Source: Orientallactaga sibirica
Taxonomy: Eukaryota > Chordata > Mammalia > Rodentia > Dipodidae
Reading direction: 5' to 3'
Assembly: GCA_036365145.1 (NCBI GenBank)
Contig: JAEOAD010000032.1
Span: forward strand, 2,995,001-3,059,000
Length of the DNA stretch: 64,000 bases
Part shown: positions 20,940-32,499 of the stretch, piece after piece
Layout: each line of letters begins with the position of its first letter
How positions within the stretch are numbered: the stretch's first letter is position 1
Notes under the pieces: model-generated
What the model saw: the letters and a program-made list of their open reading frames with translations, nothing else
Databases searched by the model: none
Told to the model about the DNA's origin: nothing
Translations under genes and position numbers: made by a program

Positions 20940-21734
20940 TTCTTTTTGTGTAATTACCATTAGGATTTAAAAGAAAAATGTAGGAAGTGAATTATCCTCC
21001 TGGCCTCAATGATATTTAAATGATATTTGGAATTTTAAGAGTGCTTTATATTATCTATTTGCTGTTATCATCTGAATTACAGTAATTTAAAAACAACAAA
21101 GATAATTTTTATTTTACTTTGAATAACAGCTTGTCCAGATTTTCTATAATTATCATAATTATATCTTTTAGTAAATCATCTATTGATTTAAAGTAAGTTA
21201 TATAAATAGTATAAGTTATTCACCCTTATAATTATCAATGGCTATCTATGTTTTACATGATGCTATGAGACTAGCAGACACCACAATATTTACAAATTAT
21301 GTTATGACTTATAGGCTTTTCATTCTTTTATATTTTTACATCATTAAAAGTGAAAAAGCAAACTAATTAAAAAACCAATTAAACCGAACTTTCCTGATGT
21401 AATCATCTCCTGCTACTACATTTAAAAATTAACCTTATATCCTAAATTCCTCTTTTTTTAAGACCTGGGACCCCTGTGGTGTGCTCAAAGTAGGAAAGGG
21501 GTCTACATCGTGATGGGCTGGGAGTGTTGGTCTACTGTTTGCAATGGACAGAAACATCAGTCCCCACGCAGAAGAGAAGATCCTTAGTTAAGGGGAAGAG
21601 GAAGGAATCCAAGGCCTAGGCTACACTGGTAGTCAGAATAGAGTTCGAATCCTGAGGCTGTTGCTTGCTGAATGAGTACAAGCAAAACACATCACCTGTC
21701 ACTGAGAGACAGGGGAGAACAAGAGTGCCTCTTC
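20940..21734. other. Unassigned region
   Basis: AT-rich to about 21,470, then a more GC-balanced stretch (21,470-21,730: GGGACCCCTGTGGTGTGC, GGTCTACATCGTGATGGGC) with no recognised family. No supported gene. Confidence 0.45.
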
Positions 21735-21888
21735 TGACAAGGTACACCAGGGCCTCCAGCCACTGCAAGCAAACTCCAGACACATGTGCCCCCTTGTGCA
21801 TCTGGCTTATGTGAGCACTGGGGAATCAAACCTGGGCCCTTAGCATTCAAAGTCAAATGCCTTAAGTGCTAAGCCATCCCTGTAGCCC
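21735..21888 (-). mobile_element. Type A tRNA-derived SINE, tail-truncated
   Basis: CAGGGCCTCCAGCCACTGCA, CCCCTTGTGCATCTGGCTTA, GGGGAATCAAACCTGGGCCC, and GCTAAGCCATCCCTGTAGCCC at the head. The CT-rich tail is degraded or replaced. Confidence 0.85.
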
Positions 21889-21889
21889 A

Positions 21890-23734
21890 GGTATGTCACA
21901 TTGTGAGTCTAGGTGAAGGCTCTTACTCTTCATTCTCTGCAAATTTTCTTTCAGTGGTGTTTTGTTCACTCCTTTAAGTCTCGGTGCCTCTGACCTTTGA
22001 TTTCCTTGGGTTTACTAATTCAGAGTAAAAGGATGATCTGATAAAAGTGTCTGGGGCTAGAAACACAGAGATGTCCTATCTGATTAACTTACTAGCCACG
22101 TGAGGTAAGAGGTAGTTTAACTCATTCATAAGACTTGGATACAATTACATGTTGCTTATACATGTTGCAATCATGTAACTTAGTATTTAGTTAATATAAC
22201 ATGCATAACAACTACTCCCCACTATATTTCTAGGTCCTACAAATGTGTTCCTGTCAATGTTAATTCACTCAGTAAACCTCCAAATAATTTATTGTAAGAT
22301 CAATAGTTCCATTCACTGCTCACTGAGTTGTGACAGTCCCTAGAATCTGTATGCCTCTTTCAGAAAGAGTTAATGAGGCTAGAATCTGTAGGCTGCTAAG
22401 AGAATGCACCTTAAAATATAAATATCATAATGCAGTGGTATGTACAGTCAATATTTCTGTTGTAAAACATAAATAAACTTTATTCCCAGCAGTATAATTT
22501 TGAACATACAATAAGATATTGGGTAAGTTTGTAAGAAATTATATAAGTATGAATTAATATTTGTTTATGTTAAGTAATACTATACACTATGAATGTTATA
22601 GCTGAGTTTGTATTCAGATTCAAATATGTCTTGCACCTAGTCTCTTGAAATTAACTAAACTCATTCAAATAGTAGAATTTAAATATAGCATTTAGTACAT
22701 AGGAACACAATATAGAATTTCAAAATAAGTGCACCATAAAGTTGCATGTAGCACTTAAGACAGAAAACATGTAAAATTTTTCCATTATATCTTATTATAT
22801 ATTCCAGGCCAAATGACTCATCTGTCTTTGTACTTTATTCTTCACATATTAATTTTAGCACTTTCAATGTCAATCTATGCTTAATTAGCAGGTAGCTGAG
22901 CAACCAGAATGTTTCTTCACTAAAATAATGCAGCATCATTTGGTAATAATGATGATCAGAAAGTGGAAAGGAATGTAATAAATATGAAAGAGAGGAACTA
23001 CATTTTAGAAACATGGGAATATTTTAAGTAATTATGGAGCCTAATTAATTTTATAAAGTCTTCTAAACACACAAAGAAGGTGATCTAGTTAATAGCATAT
23101 GCCTTTGAAGTTACTATAAATCCTTATACTTACTTATAGTCCCAGTGAAGTTTAATCCAAAATAATGAAAAGAAAAACTTAGATAAAGTTCTAAATTTTT
23201 ATCTAGCAATAAGTTTGCTTGTGGACTTATTAGAAGTGTTATGACCATTATTATATGACCTTTTATAGCATAAAGAGGACAAATTTTGTGTTGCCACTGA
23301 AATCGTGTTTCAAACATTGGAAAAAATGGAAATAAAAATGATAATAATGGTGATGAATAATCATCATACTAATACTAATGGTAAAGATATATAGAAGGTG
23401 GTATTCTTAAATTCAATTTGAAAATGTCTTTATTAACTCATATTAAATTTATCCCTTAAAATTGTTTTGTATCTATGCCTACTGAATGTACCTAAACACA
23501 GATGCTAAGAGCACCCTACTGTTCACATTGTAATTTCTAAATACAATTCTTCACTAAAAGGCTCCAAAACTTTTTTTTTTTTTCACAAAGCCTCATCAAG
23601 TCAGGTGTAAGAAATGGACAGGAACATTTTGTATTACAACAGAGCAAGGATGTTTTGAAAGGTCTTTAAGGGGCAGCCTAAAGAATTTAGTACCCAATGC
23701 AGAGAGGAGACTTCTTACCATAGACATGTTTTGG
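21890..23734. other. Unassigned unique-looking region
   Basis: Largest stretch here without a recognised element (about 1.8 kb), AT-rich. A 67-codon minus frame at 23,114-23,317 has no domain I recognise. A T13 tract lies at about 23,572-23,583. Confidence 0.5.
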
Positions 23735-24100
23735 TTTTATTTAGAAAGTGCTGATTGCCATAGTCACAATAGTAAGAATATCTAAACAACCCAAGTTTCC
23801 ATCAAATAATTAACAGATAGAAAATCAGAAGCATGATATCCTGTCATTTGTTCAACTAAAATGGAATTGAAGATGATTGTGTTTAGTGAAGTAAGGCTGG
23901 CATTCAAAGACAAGTCTGTCATTATTTTACACAGAGAATCTGAAAAGGCGGATATCTTTGACACTGGCAGGTGAATGGCCGTTGCTACCAGATTCTGGAG
24001 TCAGTTGGATAGAGGTAAGAAAAGGGAAAGTTTAGTCAATAAAGATTATTCAAAAGTGCAGGCTGTGAGATACCATAAGAAAAAAGACCTTTTGATATTG
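23735..24100 (+). mobile_element. Old L1 3' UTR (L1M-like)
   Basis: GCCATAGTCACAATAGTAAG, ACAACCCAAGTTTCCATCAAA, ATGATATCCTGTCATTTGTTC, TGTTTAGTGAAGTAAGGCTG and CGTTGCTACCAGATTCTGGAG follow the standard sense-strand mammalian L1 3' UTR order. Confidence 0.65.
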
Positions 24101-24239
24101 ATAAATAGTAACTACGGAAGAAAATTCGTGATCTAGCAACTTTTATGACATGTAGTGACCATTGAATTTCAATGTGCTGGTTTTGGTGGGTTATGGCTTA
24201 AAGAGACTGTAAATACATATTGTATTTTCTTTTTTTCTT

Positions 24240-24253
24240 ATTTTTAATGTGTA

Positions 24254-24288
<35 letters not shown>

Positions 24289-24478
24289 GCAGACATGTGC
24301 ATAGCAGGAGAATGACAGGTGTTCCCATCTACCACTCACCCACCTCTTTTTTCCTTGTGATGAAATCTATCACTGATTCTGGAATTTGCTGTTCCCAAAC
24401 TAGGTTGCTTCAGGCACCCTCAGACCCTCATCCTTGCACAGGAAACACACTTAACCAATAAGCAATCTCTCCGATCCC
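24240..24478 (-). mobile_element. B4-like SINE with (TG)n
   Basis: (TG)15 at 24,257-24,287 as the tail, then CAGACATGTGCATAGCAGG, ATCTATCACTGATTCTGGAA and AACCAATAAGCAATCTCTCCG at the head (antisense of the ID-like start). Confidence 0.65.
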
Positions 24479-24599
24479 ATACGAATTTTCTTCTACATAA
24501 ATTCCTGTCAAAAACAAACTAGAAAATTGAAAACTCACTAATACTTGTTATCTTTTCTCTCTTTGTTTTTTCCCTAGAGGCAAGCCCAAAAGACTTGCC

Positions 24600-24770
24600 T
24601 TCTTTATGGGAGAAAACAAGAGTGAGAGCAACAGTGTGAGAGACAGAAGAGAGAGAGAATTGGTGCTCCAGAGCCTCCAGCAACTGCAATCGAACTCCAA
24701 GCACATGTGCCACCTTGTGCACACGTGCAACCTTGCATGCTTGCATCACTGGCAAGGAAAGGAAGGCATA
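24600..24770 (-). mobile_element. tRNA-derived SINE, type B-like, head missing
   Basis: GAGAGAGAGAATTGGTGCTCC tail, CCAGCAACTGCAATCGAACTC, CACCTTGTGCACACGTGCAA, then GCATGCTTGCATCACTGGCA, after which the usual head is absent. The CTTGCATCAC part corresponds to the type B insertion. The 169-codon minus frame at 24,519-25,028 crosses this element and unique DNA; I do not support it as a gene. Confidence 0.75.
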
Positions 24771-24774
24771 CAGC

Positions 24775-25140
24775 TTTAAAGATGTAGATAGGCTGATCCA
24801 CAGGAAGCAACTGCAATTGTTAAGTAGAATAGCTTCATAGGAAAAAAAAAGAAAGAAATGAGGTTCTTCATTACAACAATAGAAAAGTGCTTGAGAGGTG
24901 GACTCATCATTCATTAAAGGTGAATTCATTGAATGTAAGAAAAACTGAACTGAAAGCATTGTTATAGGGGTTCTTTGCTCCAAAACAGCCGCTTGTGGAA
25001 GTGTTTGCCCACATTCAGACACCACCAAAATGCACTGAGGCCCCTAGAAGAGGACAAGACTGCATTCCCAGCGGGTAGCAGAACGGAGCAGCCTTGTCAA
25101 CATCATGCTAGTTTTTCCAGCATGCAAAATTCAGACGGGT
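24775..25140. other. Unassigned spacer
   Basis: No recognised repeat; includes an A9 run near 24,841. Nothing gene-like. Confidence 0.5.
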
Positions 25141-25142
25141 TG

Positions 25143-25318
25143 GGACTGGAGAGATGGATTAGTGGTTAAGGTGCTTGCCTGCAAAGCCAAAAGGACCCAG
25201 GTTCAATTCCCCAGGACCCACATCAGCCAGATGCACAAAGTGGCGCCTGCCCTTGAAGTTTGTTTGCAGCAGTTGGAAGACCTAGCACATGCATTCTCTG
25301 TATTTCTCTCTATCTATC

Positions 25319-25357
<39 letters not shown>

Positions 25358-25475
25358 ATCTATCTACCTATCTATCTATCTCTATTTCTTTCTTTCTCTC
25401 ATCCCTTCTCCCTCCCTCTCTGTCTCTCTCTGCCTCTTTCTCTCTCTCAAAATAAATTTTTAAAAATAATAATTT
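25143..25475 (+). mobile_element. Type A SINE with (CTAT)n-expanded tail
   Basis: GGACTGGAGAGATGGATTAG head, CAATTCCCCAGGACCCACAT, then a tail where (CTAT)n (about 25,311-25,381) has expanded between the body and the CT-rich/AAATAAA end. The Tyr/Leu/Ser/Ile repeat frames at 25,105-25,489 come from it. Confidence 0.95.
25311..25381. repeat. (CTAT)n microsatellite
   Basis: Tetranucleotide run with CATCTATC interruptions, inside the SINE tail. Confidence 0.95.
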
Positions 25476-25479
25476 TTTT

Positions 25480-26074
25480 AATAATTTAAAAGTGTCGAAA
25501 TCATAGAAAATTTCATCAAGGTTTTAGAAACCCACTGAGGTGAGGCAATGTATGGCAGGGCAGAATCCACACAAGGAGATGCTAAAAGGTCACAGCATGA
25601 GGCCCTGAAGGTGAAGCACAGATTGTCTTGGAGAACCTAGATGGTAGGTGTATAGTGTCTTCTTTTGGCACAGTATTTATTTGTTATGCATCATTATTCC
25701 ATTGGTGAGCTGGAATGGTTATTCTGTCCTACTTTCTATTGGAATTATTTCCTCTAGTTTATACTATCATAAGGGATCACATTTCAGAGGTTGCCTGATT
25801 AGCAGTAGTGACTCTGCACTCAGACATTTGAACAATGTTGGAACCTTTATGACTTCAGAGACTTTTAGAGATGAGCTGAATGTATTTTACATTAAGACAT
25901 AGGTGATGGATTTTGAGGAACAAAGGGGTAATGCTATGGATTTAAAGTGATATGTTTATCAAATTGAAAAGGGATGGATGTGTGATTGTTAATATCCATT
26001 ATCTAAACTCATACTGGAAGAAAGAAGTGAGATTAACAAAATGATAAAGGAATATGAAGATTACTACTAAACTT
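25480..26074. other. Unassigned region
   Basis: AT-rich DNA with no recognised repeat. The 84-codon plus frame at 25,648-25,902 is not supported by any motif. Confidence 0.5.
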
Positions 26075-26297
26075 GAGGCTAAAGAGATGGCTTAGTAGTT
26101 AAGCACTTTCCTGTGAAGCTCAATTCCATAGTATCCATGTAAGCCAGATGCACAAGGTGACACATGCATCTGGAGTTCATTTGCAGTGGCAGGAGGACCT
26201 GGTGTGCCCATTCTCTCTCTCTCTCTCTCTCTCTTTCTGCCTCTTTCTCTCTCTGTATGTCTGTTGCTCTCAAATAAATAAAAAGGTAAACAAAAAA
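26075..26297 (+). mobile_element. Type A SINE, spacer-deleted
   Basis: GAGGCTAAAGAGATGGCTTAG head, short B-box region (CTCAATTCCATAGTATCC), CCAGATGCACAAGGTGACAC, CTCTCTC run and AAATAAATAAAAAG tail. A 17-bp target duplication with one mismatch (AGATTACTACTAAACTT / AGATTACTACTAAGCTT) spans 26,058-26,074 and 26,298-26,314. Confidence 0.96.
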
Positions 26298-26923
26298 AGA
26301 TTACTACTAAGCTTATGTAAACAATGATTTTAAGAGAATATTACAAAAATTATTTATTAATCATTAGTTAACCTGATGAAATGCACACATTAGTCCAGAA
26401 ATACAACCATTCAAACAGACACTATATGAAACAAAAGAGCATTAAAAGACATGTCCAGAGACACAACCCATCAAAACAGACATGAGCTAAAACAACAAAG
26501 AAGAAAATTAAAAGACATGAAGGTAGCAATCAAAAATATTTTCACAAAAATACCCCAGAACTAAATCCCTAAGCAATTCCACAAAACTTCTCAAGACACA
26601 ATACACCAGTCTTTAACAAACTGTCTGAAAAAAAAAAAAAAAAAAAGTAGAGGATGGGAGATGCTACAACTCATTCTAAGAGTCCCAACTACTGTTTCCC
26701 AAATCAAGGGGAAAAAAATAGGAAAAAAAGAAACACAGAAGAATTTCAGACCATTAACTGCTATATATACATTAATTAATCAACAAAATGCAATCAAAAT
26801 CAACCCAGCAACATATAAAAGGAAAAAGAATGAGTTCTAGGGATAGAACTCAGGTACTGAATGATCTCCCTATTCCCCCCTTTAAAGCAAATAAATAAAA
26901 AATCCTAAATAAAAAAGGATGTT

Positions 26924-27189
26924 GGGCTGGAGAGATGGCTTAGCGGTTAAGGCTCCCGCCTGCTAAGCCTAAGAACCCGGTTCCAATCTCCAGGTCCCAC
27001 GTTTAGCCAGATGCAAAGTGATGCAAGGGCGCAATGCTGCACTTGCCCACAAGGGGGTACACACATCTGGATTTCGTTCACAGCAGCTGAGAGACTGCTG
27101 GCACACCCATCTCTATCTGTCTCCCTCTCCCTCTCTGTCTGTCTCTCTCTGTGTCTCTCTACAAAAATAAATAATATAATAAATTTTTT
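26924..27189 (+). mobile_element. Type B tRNA-derived SINE, full length
   Basis: GGGCTGGAGAGATGGCTTAG, AAAGTGATGCAAGGGCGCAA (type B block), CAGCAGCTGAGAGACTGCTG, CTCTGTGTCTCTCTACAAAAATAAATAA tail. It sits in the old sense L1. Confidence 0.96.
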
Positions 27190-27409
27190 TTTTAAAAGAT
27201 GGCATACCAAGTCCAAGAAAGACTTATTTCAGAAAATGTAAGGTTATTCCTACACATGAAAATCAAGCAGTGTAAGCTCTCCAGTTCATAAAAACAGAGG
27301 AGAAAATGCATGTACATAAATAAATCAATGGAATACAATTGTAAGTCCACAATACATAAGCCAATATATAAAACATATGTATAAGCATATATTCATACCC
27401 TGATTTTTA

Positions 27410-29688
27410 TTATATTTTTAAAATTTTTGTTAGATATGGACATGTTTTGTATGTAAACAACCCATGTTGATACCATCCTTTAACTCCTCTCTGCCCCTTC
27501 TCTGCAAAAGCCTTCCTTGTTGGAGATGCAGATCAACCCCATGGGGATTGTGGGTCATGCATTACACTGGGTCATTTATCTACTCAGGTCGAGCTCCTTC
27601 TGAAAAATGAAGCAGGGAGGAGACAGAATTAAAAGGTAGACCCTCTTATAGTCTAATGTCTCCTCTGGTTTGGTAGGTGGCAAAATATCCAGTTCAGATA
27701 TGGTTTCCTTTCTACTGAGCAGAAGCCAACAGTTGGTTACCCACCATGGCTGTGGCTCTAAAAATCTTTCTTCTGAGTCACTTAGACTTTGAATTGTTCA
27801 GACATATGTTGGCCACTTTCCCCCGGGAGCTCATTTAGCACCTTCCAGCACTAAATGAGCTAATTGTTTGGGGACTGCTCTCCTCCAGATTCCAGCCAGG
27901 TCTCTCTATGTGGTCCATGTCAACAGCATTTGTTATCTTCAGCAGTACAGTCTTACCATTAACCTCTGGTGGGTAATCAAATGCTCTGACAGAAGTCTGT
28001 CTTGTTTCTTGTGGGATATCTAGTAGGTGTCTCTGATCAACAGCTCATTGTGGATATAAACCACCTCCTGGTATAGGGAATTACAGCCTAGTTCCAAGGG
28101 AAAAGAAAATAAAAAAGACAGAGAAGAAAGAGAACCAGGAGAAATTTGAGGTTAGGTTTCATCTCACCCTCTTCAGGGCCCTTCAATTCAGGTGCTCCCT
28201 GTAAGGTTCTTTTGAGGGTTCCACCTTTTAGTCTGACTTCCAGGATTTAGGATTCTATGGTATCAGTTCAAATTGGGTTCAGTTTTGTGCCCCCCCTTTG
28301 CCTTCCCCCAAGCCCTACCCTCCCTATTGTCCAAGCCTCAAGATGCTATTCAGTTTTGTCAGCAACTTGGGCTGATCCAAGGAAGGAACTGCAGATTAGT
28401 GAGATCATGTGACGGTTGTCTTTCTGTGATTGTGTGAGTTCACTTAGAAAGATCTGTTCCAAGTTCAACCATTTTTCTACAAATTTCAATTTTCATTTTT
28501 TTATTGCTGAGTAGAATTCCATCATGTAAATACACCACATCGTGGTTATCCATTCATCCAATGATGGGCACCTGGGTTGATTCCAGTTTTTAGCTATTAT
28601 GAATTGAGCAGCTATAAACATGGTTGAGCAAATATCTCTGAACTAAGATATGGACCTTTTAGGGTATATGCCCAGTAAGAGAATAACAAGGTCTTTTAGT
28701 AACTCTATATTCCTTTTCAGGGTCTTCATATTGATTTCCACAGTGGTTGTACCAGCTTACATTCCCACCAACAGTGAATGAGTGTTCCTATTTCCCCACA
28801 GCCACACCAACATTTGTTTTCATTTGATTTTTTAATGTTTGCTATTCTAACTAGGGTAAGGTGGAATCTCATAGTGGTTTTAATTTGTGTTTCCCTGATT
28901 AGGGATGTTGGACATTTTCTTAAGTGTGTCTTAGCCATTTGTAATTCTTCCTCTGAAAACTCCCTATTTAGTTCTCTGCCTCACTTTTGGAGTGGGTTGT
29001 TTGATTTTATTGTTTAGTTTTTGAGTTCTTTGTAGATTCTAGATATTAGGTTTCTGTCAGTGGGATAGCTGGAAAGATTTTCTCCCATTCAGTGGGTAAT
29101 ATATTGGTTCTGTTTATGGTATGTTTTTCTGGGCAAACGCTTTTTAGCTTCATGACATCCCATTGGTTGAGTGCTTGTTTAATTTCCTTGGCTACTAGGG
29201 TTTTGTTCAGGAAGTCTTTTCCCAGTCCTATATCATGAAGAGTGCCTCCTATTTTTTCTTCCAGTAGTTGCAGAGTTTCAGATCTTATATTGAGGTCTTC
29301 AATCCATTTGGACTTGATTTTTGTGTAAGTCAAAATGAGTGGGTCTAATTTCATTTTTCTACATATGGTGATATAACTTGTCCAACACCATTTGTTGAAG
29401 ATGCTGTGTTTTCTCCAATCTACATTATTGGCACCTTTGTCAAAGTTGCTTGCCCTAAGGTCTGAGTCTGCAGTTCTGTTCCATTGGTCTAGGTTTCTGT
29501 TTTTATTCCAGTACCATGCTGTTTTTGTCACTATGTCTTTGTAATATAACTTTAGATGGGGAATGGTGATACCACCAGAGGTGGTTTTTTTTTTTTTCCT
29601 GATGATATGTTTGGATATCTGAGGCCTCTGCCATTCCATATGATTTTGAGATTTTTTTTCAATCTCTGTGAAGAATGATGCTATCAAT
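27410..29688 (-). mobile_element. 5'-truncated L1 with perfect target duplication
   Basis: Antisense L1, 2,279 bp. From its 3' end: an A/T-rich terminus at 27,410, a 3' UTR to about 28,480, then the ORF2 C-terminus to 29,688. The 12-bp CCCTGATTTTTA at 27,398-27,409 and 29,689-29,700 is a perfect target duplication, so the insertion was ordinary target-primed reverse transcription into the older sense L1. The terminal sequence differs from the Lx-like ends elsewhere in the window, although a GGTGGGTAATCAAATGCTC-type block looks related. Confidence 0.92.
28726..29688 (-). pseudogene. L1 ORF2p C-terminal part
   Basis: Minus-strand frame from about 29,688 to 29,046 covers the segment after the reverse transcriptase: FFTEIEKKSQNHMEWQRPQI, SGGITIPHLKLYYKDIVTKT, AWYWNKNRNLDQWNR. 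After a break, a second frame (28,938-28,726) carries the C-terminal cysteine-rich domain: [19 protein letters not shown], then [20 protein letters not shown]. The zinc-knuckle-like C/H pattern (CxxCGxxGTLxHCWWxC) is intact. The endonuclease and catalytic reverse transcriptase core are absent by 5' truncation. The 267-codon frame also runs into non-L1 flank (poly Cys/Val from a CA repeat) at its start. Confidence 0.88.
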
Positions 29689-29817
29689 CCCTGATTTTTA
29701 ACAATGTAATCAGGCCCCTCCATAGGGGAAAACTGTCCATCAAAGTAAATAAAATGATGCAATACACCAATTCCACTTGTTTGATAAAAGTAACCTACCC
29801 CCACCAATTGGAAAATC

Positions 29818-29819
<2 letters not shown>

Positions 29820-29852
<33 letters not shown>
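29820..29852. repeat. (CA)n microsatellite
   Basis: About 16 CA units in the old L1 flank just right of the younger L1. Confidence 0.95.
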
Positions 29853-29855
<3 letters not shown>

Positions 29856-30191
29856 TTCCATACACTATTATGCATGCAAATAATTCTTAAAAATACTCGA
29901 TAAGTACAAATAATCCAAATGTTCATCAATACATGAATGAATCACAAAATGTAAAATAGCCATTGGACTATCATTCAGACATATGAAAAGAATGAAGTAT
30001 TTATTTGTGCTTTCACATGGATGAAACTTGCCCTCATTGTCGACTTGATGATGCCAGAAGAACAAAGCTGTGCCACACAATGTTGTTTTTATAACATTCA
30101 GGATGAATGATTTACAGAGAAAAAAAAAGTCACTTAGCAGCTACCAAAAGCAGAAATTTGGAGTTTCAACTAATAGATACTTTTTCATTGG

Positions 30192-30221
30192 GATGATGGT
30201 TGATGATGGTTGATGATGGTT
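30192..30221. repeat. (GATGATGGTT)3 tandem repeat
   Basis: Three exact copies of a 10-bp unit inside old L1 3' UTR sequence; probably slippage of the single unit usual in that place. Confidence 0.9.
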
Positions 30222-30344
30222 CTACCCATCTACTAAAACCCCCGTGTTGTCTATGGTAAAAAGATGTCATTTATGACATGTGAATTATACCCAAGTAAGA
30301 CAAAATATAAAGTAAGACACATCATACAATGAATTGACCATTTA

Positions 30345-30540
30345 GGAGAAGTAGCTCACAGGTTAATCCTGACTGCCCAGGTCTGATTCCCTAGTACCCA
30401 TGTAGAAGCCAGATGCACAAAGTGGCATATGTGTCTGGAATTCATTTATAGTGGAGGGAGGCCCCAATGTACCCTTTCTCTTTCTCTGTCTATCCTTCTG
30501 CATATGAATAAATACAAATTTACATTTTTTTAAAAAAATT
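30345..30540 (+). mobile_element. Diverged type A SINE
   Basis: GGAGAAGTAGCTCACAGG head, GTCTGATTCCCTAGTACCC (B-box region), AAGCCAGATGCACAAAGTGG, TCTGGAATTCATTTATAGTG, CT-rich run and ATAAATACA tail. More diverged than most copies here. Confidence 0.8.
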
Positions 30541-30544
30541 AAAC

Positions 30545-31190
30545 CTTTCAAATGAACTAATAAGTACCTGGAAATCTTGATTTTGGAAACTGGAACTTCA
30601 TGAAAGATCCAGTATATTGTTTCCAATTATCATTATATTCATTTCATTATTGATTTCATCCTTCATGTAGTTTTCACCTATTTGTATGTTAGCCATTTTA
30701 CATAAGACATTTCTTCTATGTGTTGATGGGAAATATGTGATGAACTTTTTAGAAACTTCTTTGTTTGGGTACTGTATATTTGAAATGTTAAATACCAACT
30801 TGTCTTTCTTCTGAGAATCAAATCTAATAGCTCATGGAGGCAGCAGGCACCGTAACAAAACATTTACATGAGAATTTGTTAATTACAATTGCAACATGGC
30901 ATCACAACAAAGTGGCCTAGTAAGTCTTTTGACCTGGCTACCCTTCTGATTTAAACATATGAATGAATAAAACATTCTATATTTTCTGGGAATGTGTACG
31001 AGCATTCTAGCTAAGTGACAGGTACGTTTTATGAATGATGAAAAATTTATGTGAACATCTGCCTGCTTCAAAATAGCCAGATGTTTTTCATTAGGCACCA
31101 AAGTTCTCAGTAAGTTTTCCTTTAACACTTTCATTGCCCATGGGGATGTTTTAATTGCTTGTCCCTCCTAAATAAAATAAAACCAGCAAT
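30545..31190. other. Unassigned region
   Basis: AT-rich; no repeat or gene recognised. The 83-codon minus frame at 30,883-31,134 has no motif. Confidence 0.5.
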
Positions 31191-31194
31191 ATGC

Positions 31195-31505
31195 ATTATG
31201 ACTGGATTAGAGGCCTCACCCCATGCAATCTCACGGTAAGTCTTTGTAGGAGGATTCCTTGTGTCAATCTGTTTGGGTAGTGCCTGAGGGTTACTTTTCC
31301 TCTGACTATTGTCTTCAATGGAATGAGACTGTGTTTGCTTTCATAAATGCATTAGATTTCCGTAGAAGACCCCATAGGGAATAACTGCAACCCCACCGAG
31401 GAGCATCCCCAATGGAATGGGGACAGGGTTGAGGGGAAAAAGGGTACCAACACATGATATATCCATAAGTATGTTGTTAATAATAATAATAAAGAATAAA
31501 AAGAA
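31195..31505 (+). mobile_element. L1 3' end fragment
   Basis: AATGGAATGGGGACAGGGTTG, GGTACCAACACATGATATAT and TAATAATAATAATAAAGAATAAAA resemble the 59,270-59,350 L1 end (GGGGGAGGACAGGGAGAAGG, TGGTACTATCATGGCTGTAT, ACTAATAAAAA). Confidence 0.45.
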
Positions 31506-31699
31506 GATGGTTATCGAAATTATATATGGATGAATGGTACAGTGAACGCATTCAGGAAAGAAAATGAATGTCAGTAAGATACCTTTAGTGCTCTATACAC
31601 ATTGCTAATCCATATTTTTTTTCAGATGATAATTTTAAAATGGTCCAAATTCAGGCACATTAAACCCAAGATTCTGAAGATGCCAAAATTGTATTAGAG

Positions 31700-31915
31700 A
31701 TGGCTAAGCTGGTCACGGTGCCAAATGCCTGCAATCCCATTTCTCAGGAGACTGACAGAGGAGGATCATGAGTTAAAGACCTTTTTCAGCTTGATAATGA
31801 GAGCCCGTCACAAGACTCCCAGGACGGTGTTTGTAGCACAGTGGTGCACACCCTCCTAGCGTGTGCAAGACCTGAAGATTGATCCTCAGTGCTGGGGAGG
31901 AGGAGGTAGTCAAAT
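31700..31915 (+). mobile_element. B1-dID-like dimeric SINE
   Basis: A diverged B1 part (GCTGGTCACGGTGCCAAATG, TCAGGAGACTGACAGAGGAG) is followed by an ID/tRNA part (TTTGTAGCACAGTGGTGCAC, TAGCGTGTGCAAGACCTGAA, GATTGATCCTCAGTGCTG). The B1-then-ID order fits the B1-dID dimer described in rodents. Confidence 0.6.
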
Positions 31916-32189
31916 TGAAGCACCATCATATATCACACTGCACATAACTTTCCACTTTTGATAGATGTGCAAGCAGGAAAGAAGTTAGAAATGAGGGGGA
32001 AAAAATCTGAAATTGTATTTATCTTAGAATTAGAGAAGGTTAGTGGCAGATTGGAAATAGTATCTTCTGAGTTACAAAATACATGAAAATAAGCCTAATA
32101 CTAGGCTTCATTTAATATCTAAAATTATATTTATATGTTGTATAGATAAATAAACATATAAACATAATTACATATTAGCCAATATATCA

Positions 32190-32191
<2 letters not shown>

Positions 32192-32252
<61 letters not shown>

Positions 32253-32288
32253 TACATACATACATACACACACATCCACACACACACA
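32192..32288. repeat. (TA)22 (CA)n (TACA)n compound microsatellite
   Basis: TA dinucleotides at 32,192-32,235, then CA and CATA units to 32,288. No SINE body is attached. Confidence 0.95.
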
Positions 32289-32499
32289 TGAGATGTACCA
32301 CACACAGTTTGTCCTTTGGGTACAGTTTACTTTTTGTGGCAGAATAAAAACAGGTTCTTATTATATAAAGTAGGTTAATGTATTTCTGTTGAAAATATTG
32401 GCTCCTCTCTGCTAATATGATGATAATTAATGTGAATAATAAGTACTTGAGAAGGATGTTGTGTTACTTAAAGAAAAGGGGAATACCACTCCCATCTTA

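Larger units (their letters stand above)
26335..30320 (+). mobile_element. Old L1 (L1M-like), ORF2 to 3' UTR, split by two insertions
   Basis: Sense fragments in order: 26,335-26,915 (reverse transcriptase region; TTTCAGACCATTAACTGC, CAACCCAGCAACATATAAAA), 27,190-27,397 (CCTACACATGAAAATCAAGC) and 29,701-30,320 (3' UTR; CCAAATGTTCATCAATACATG, CACATGGATGAAACTTGCC). They are separated by a type B SINE and a younger antisense L1. No intact frame. Confidence 0.6.

Noticed and set aside
24519..25028. 169-codon minus frame
   Set aside because: Crosses a tRNA-derived SINE and unique DNA; no domain, and the residues change with the repeat boundary.
29046..29849. 267-codon minus frame as a gene
   Set aside because: It is the C-terminal part of L1 ORF2, followed by a break; its first residues are a CA-repeat translation.
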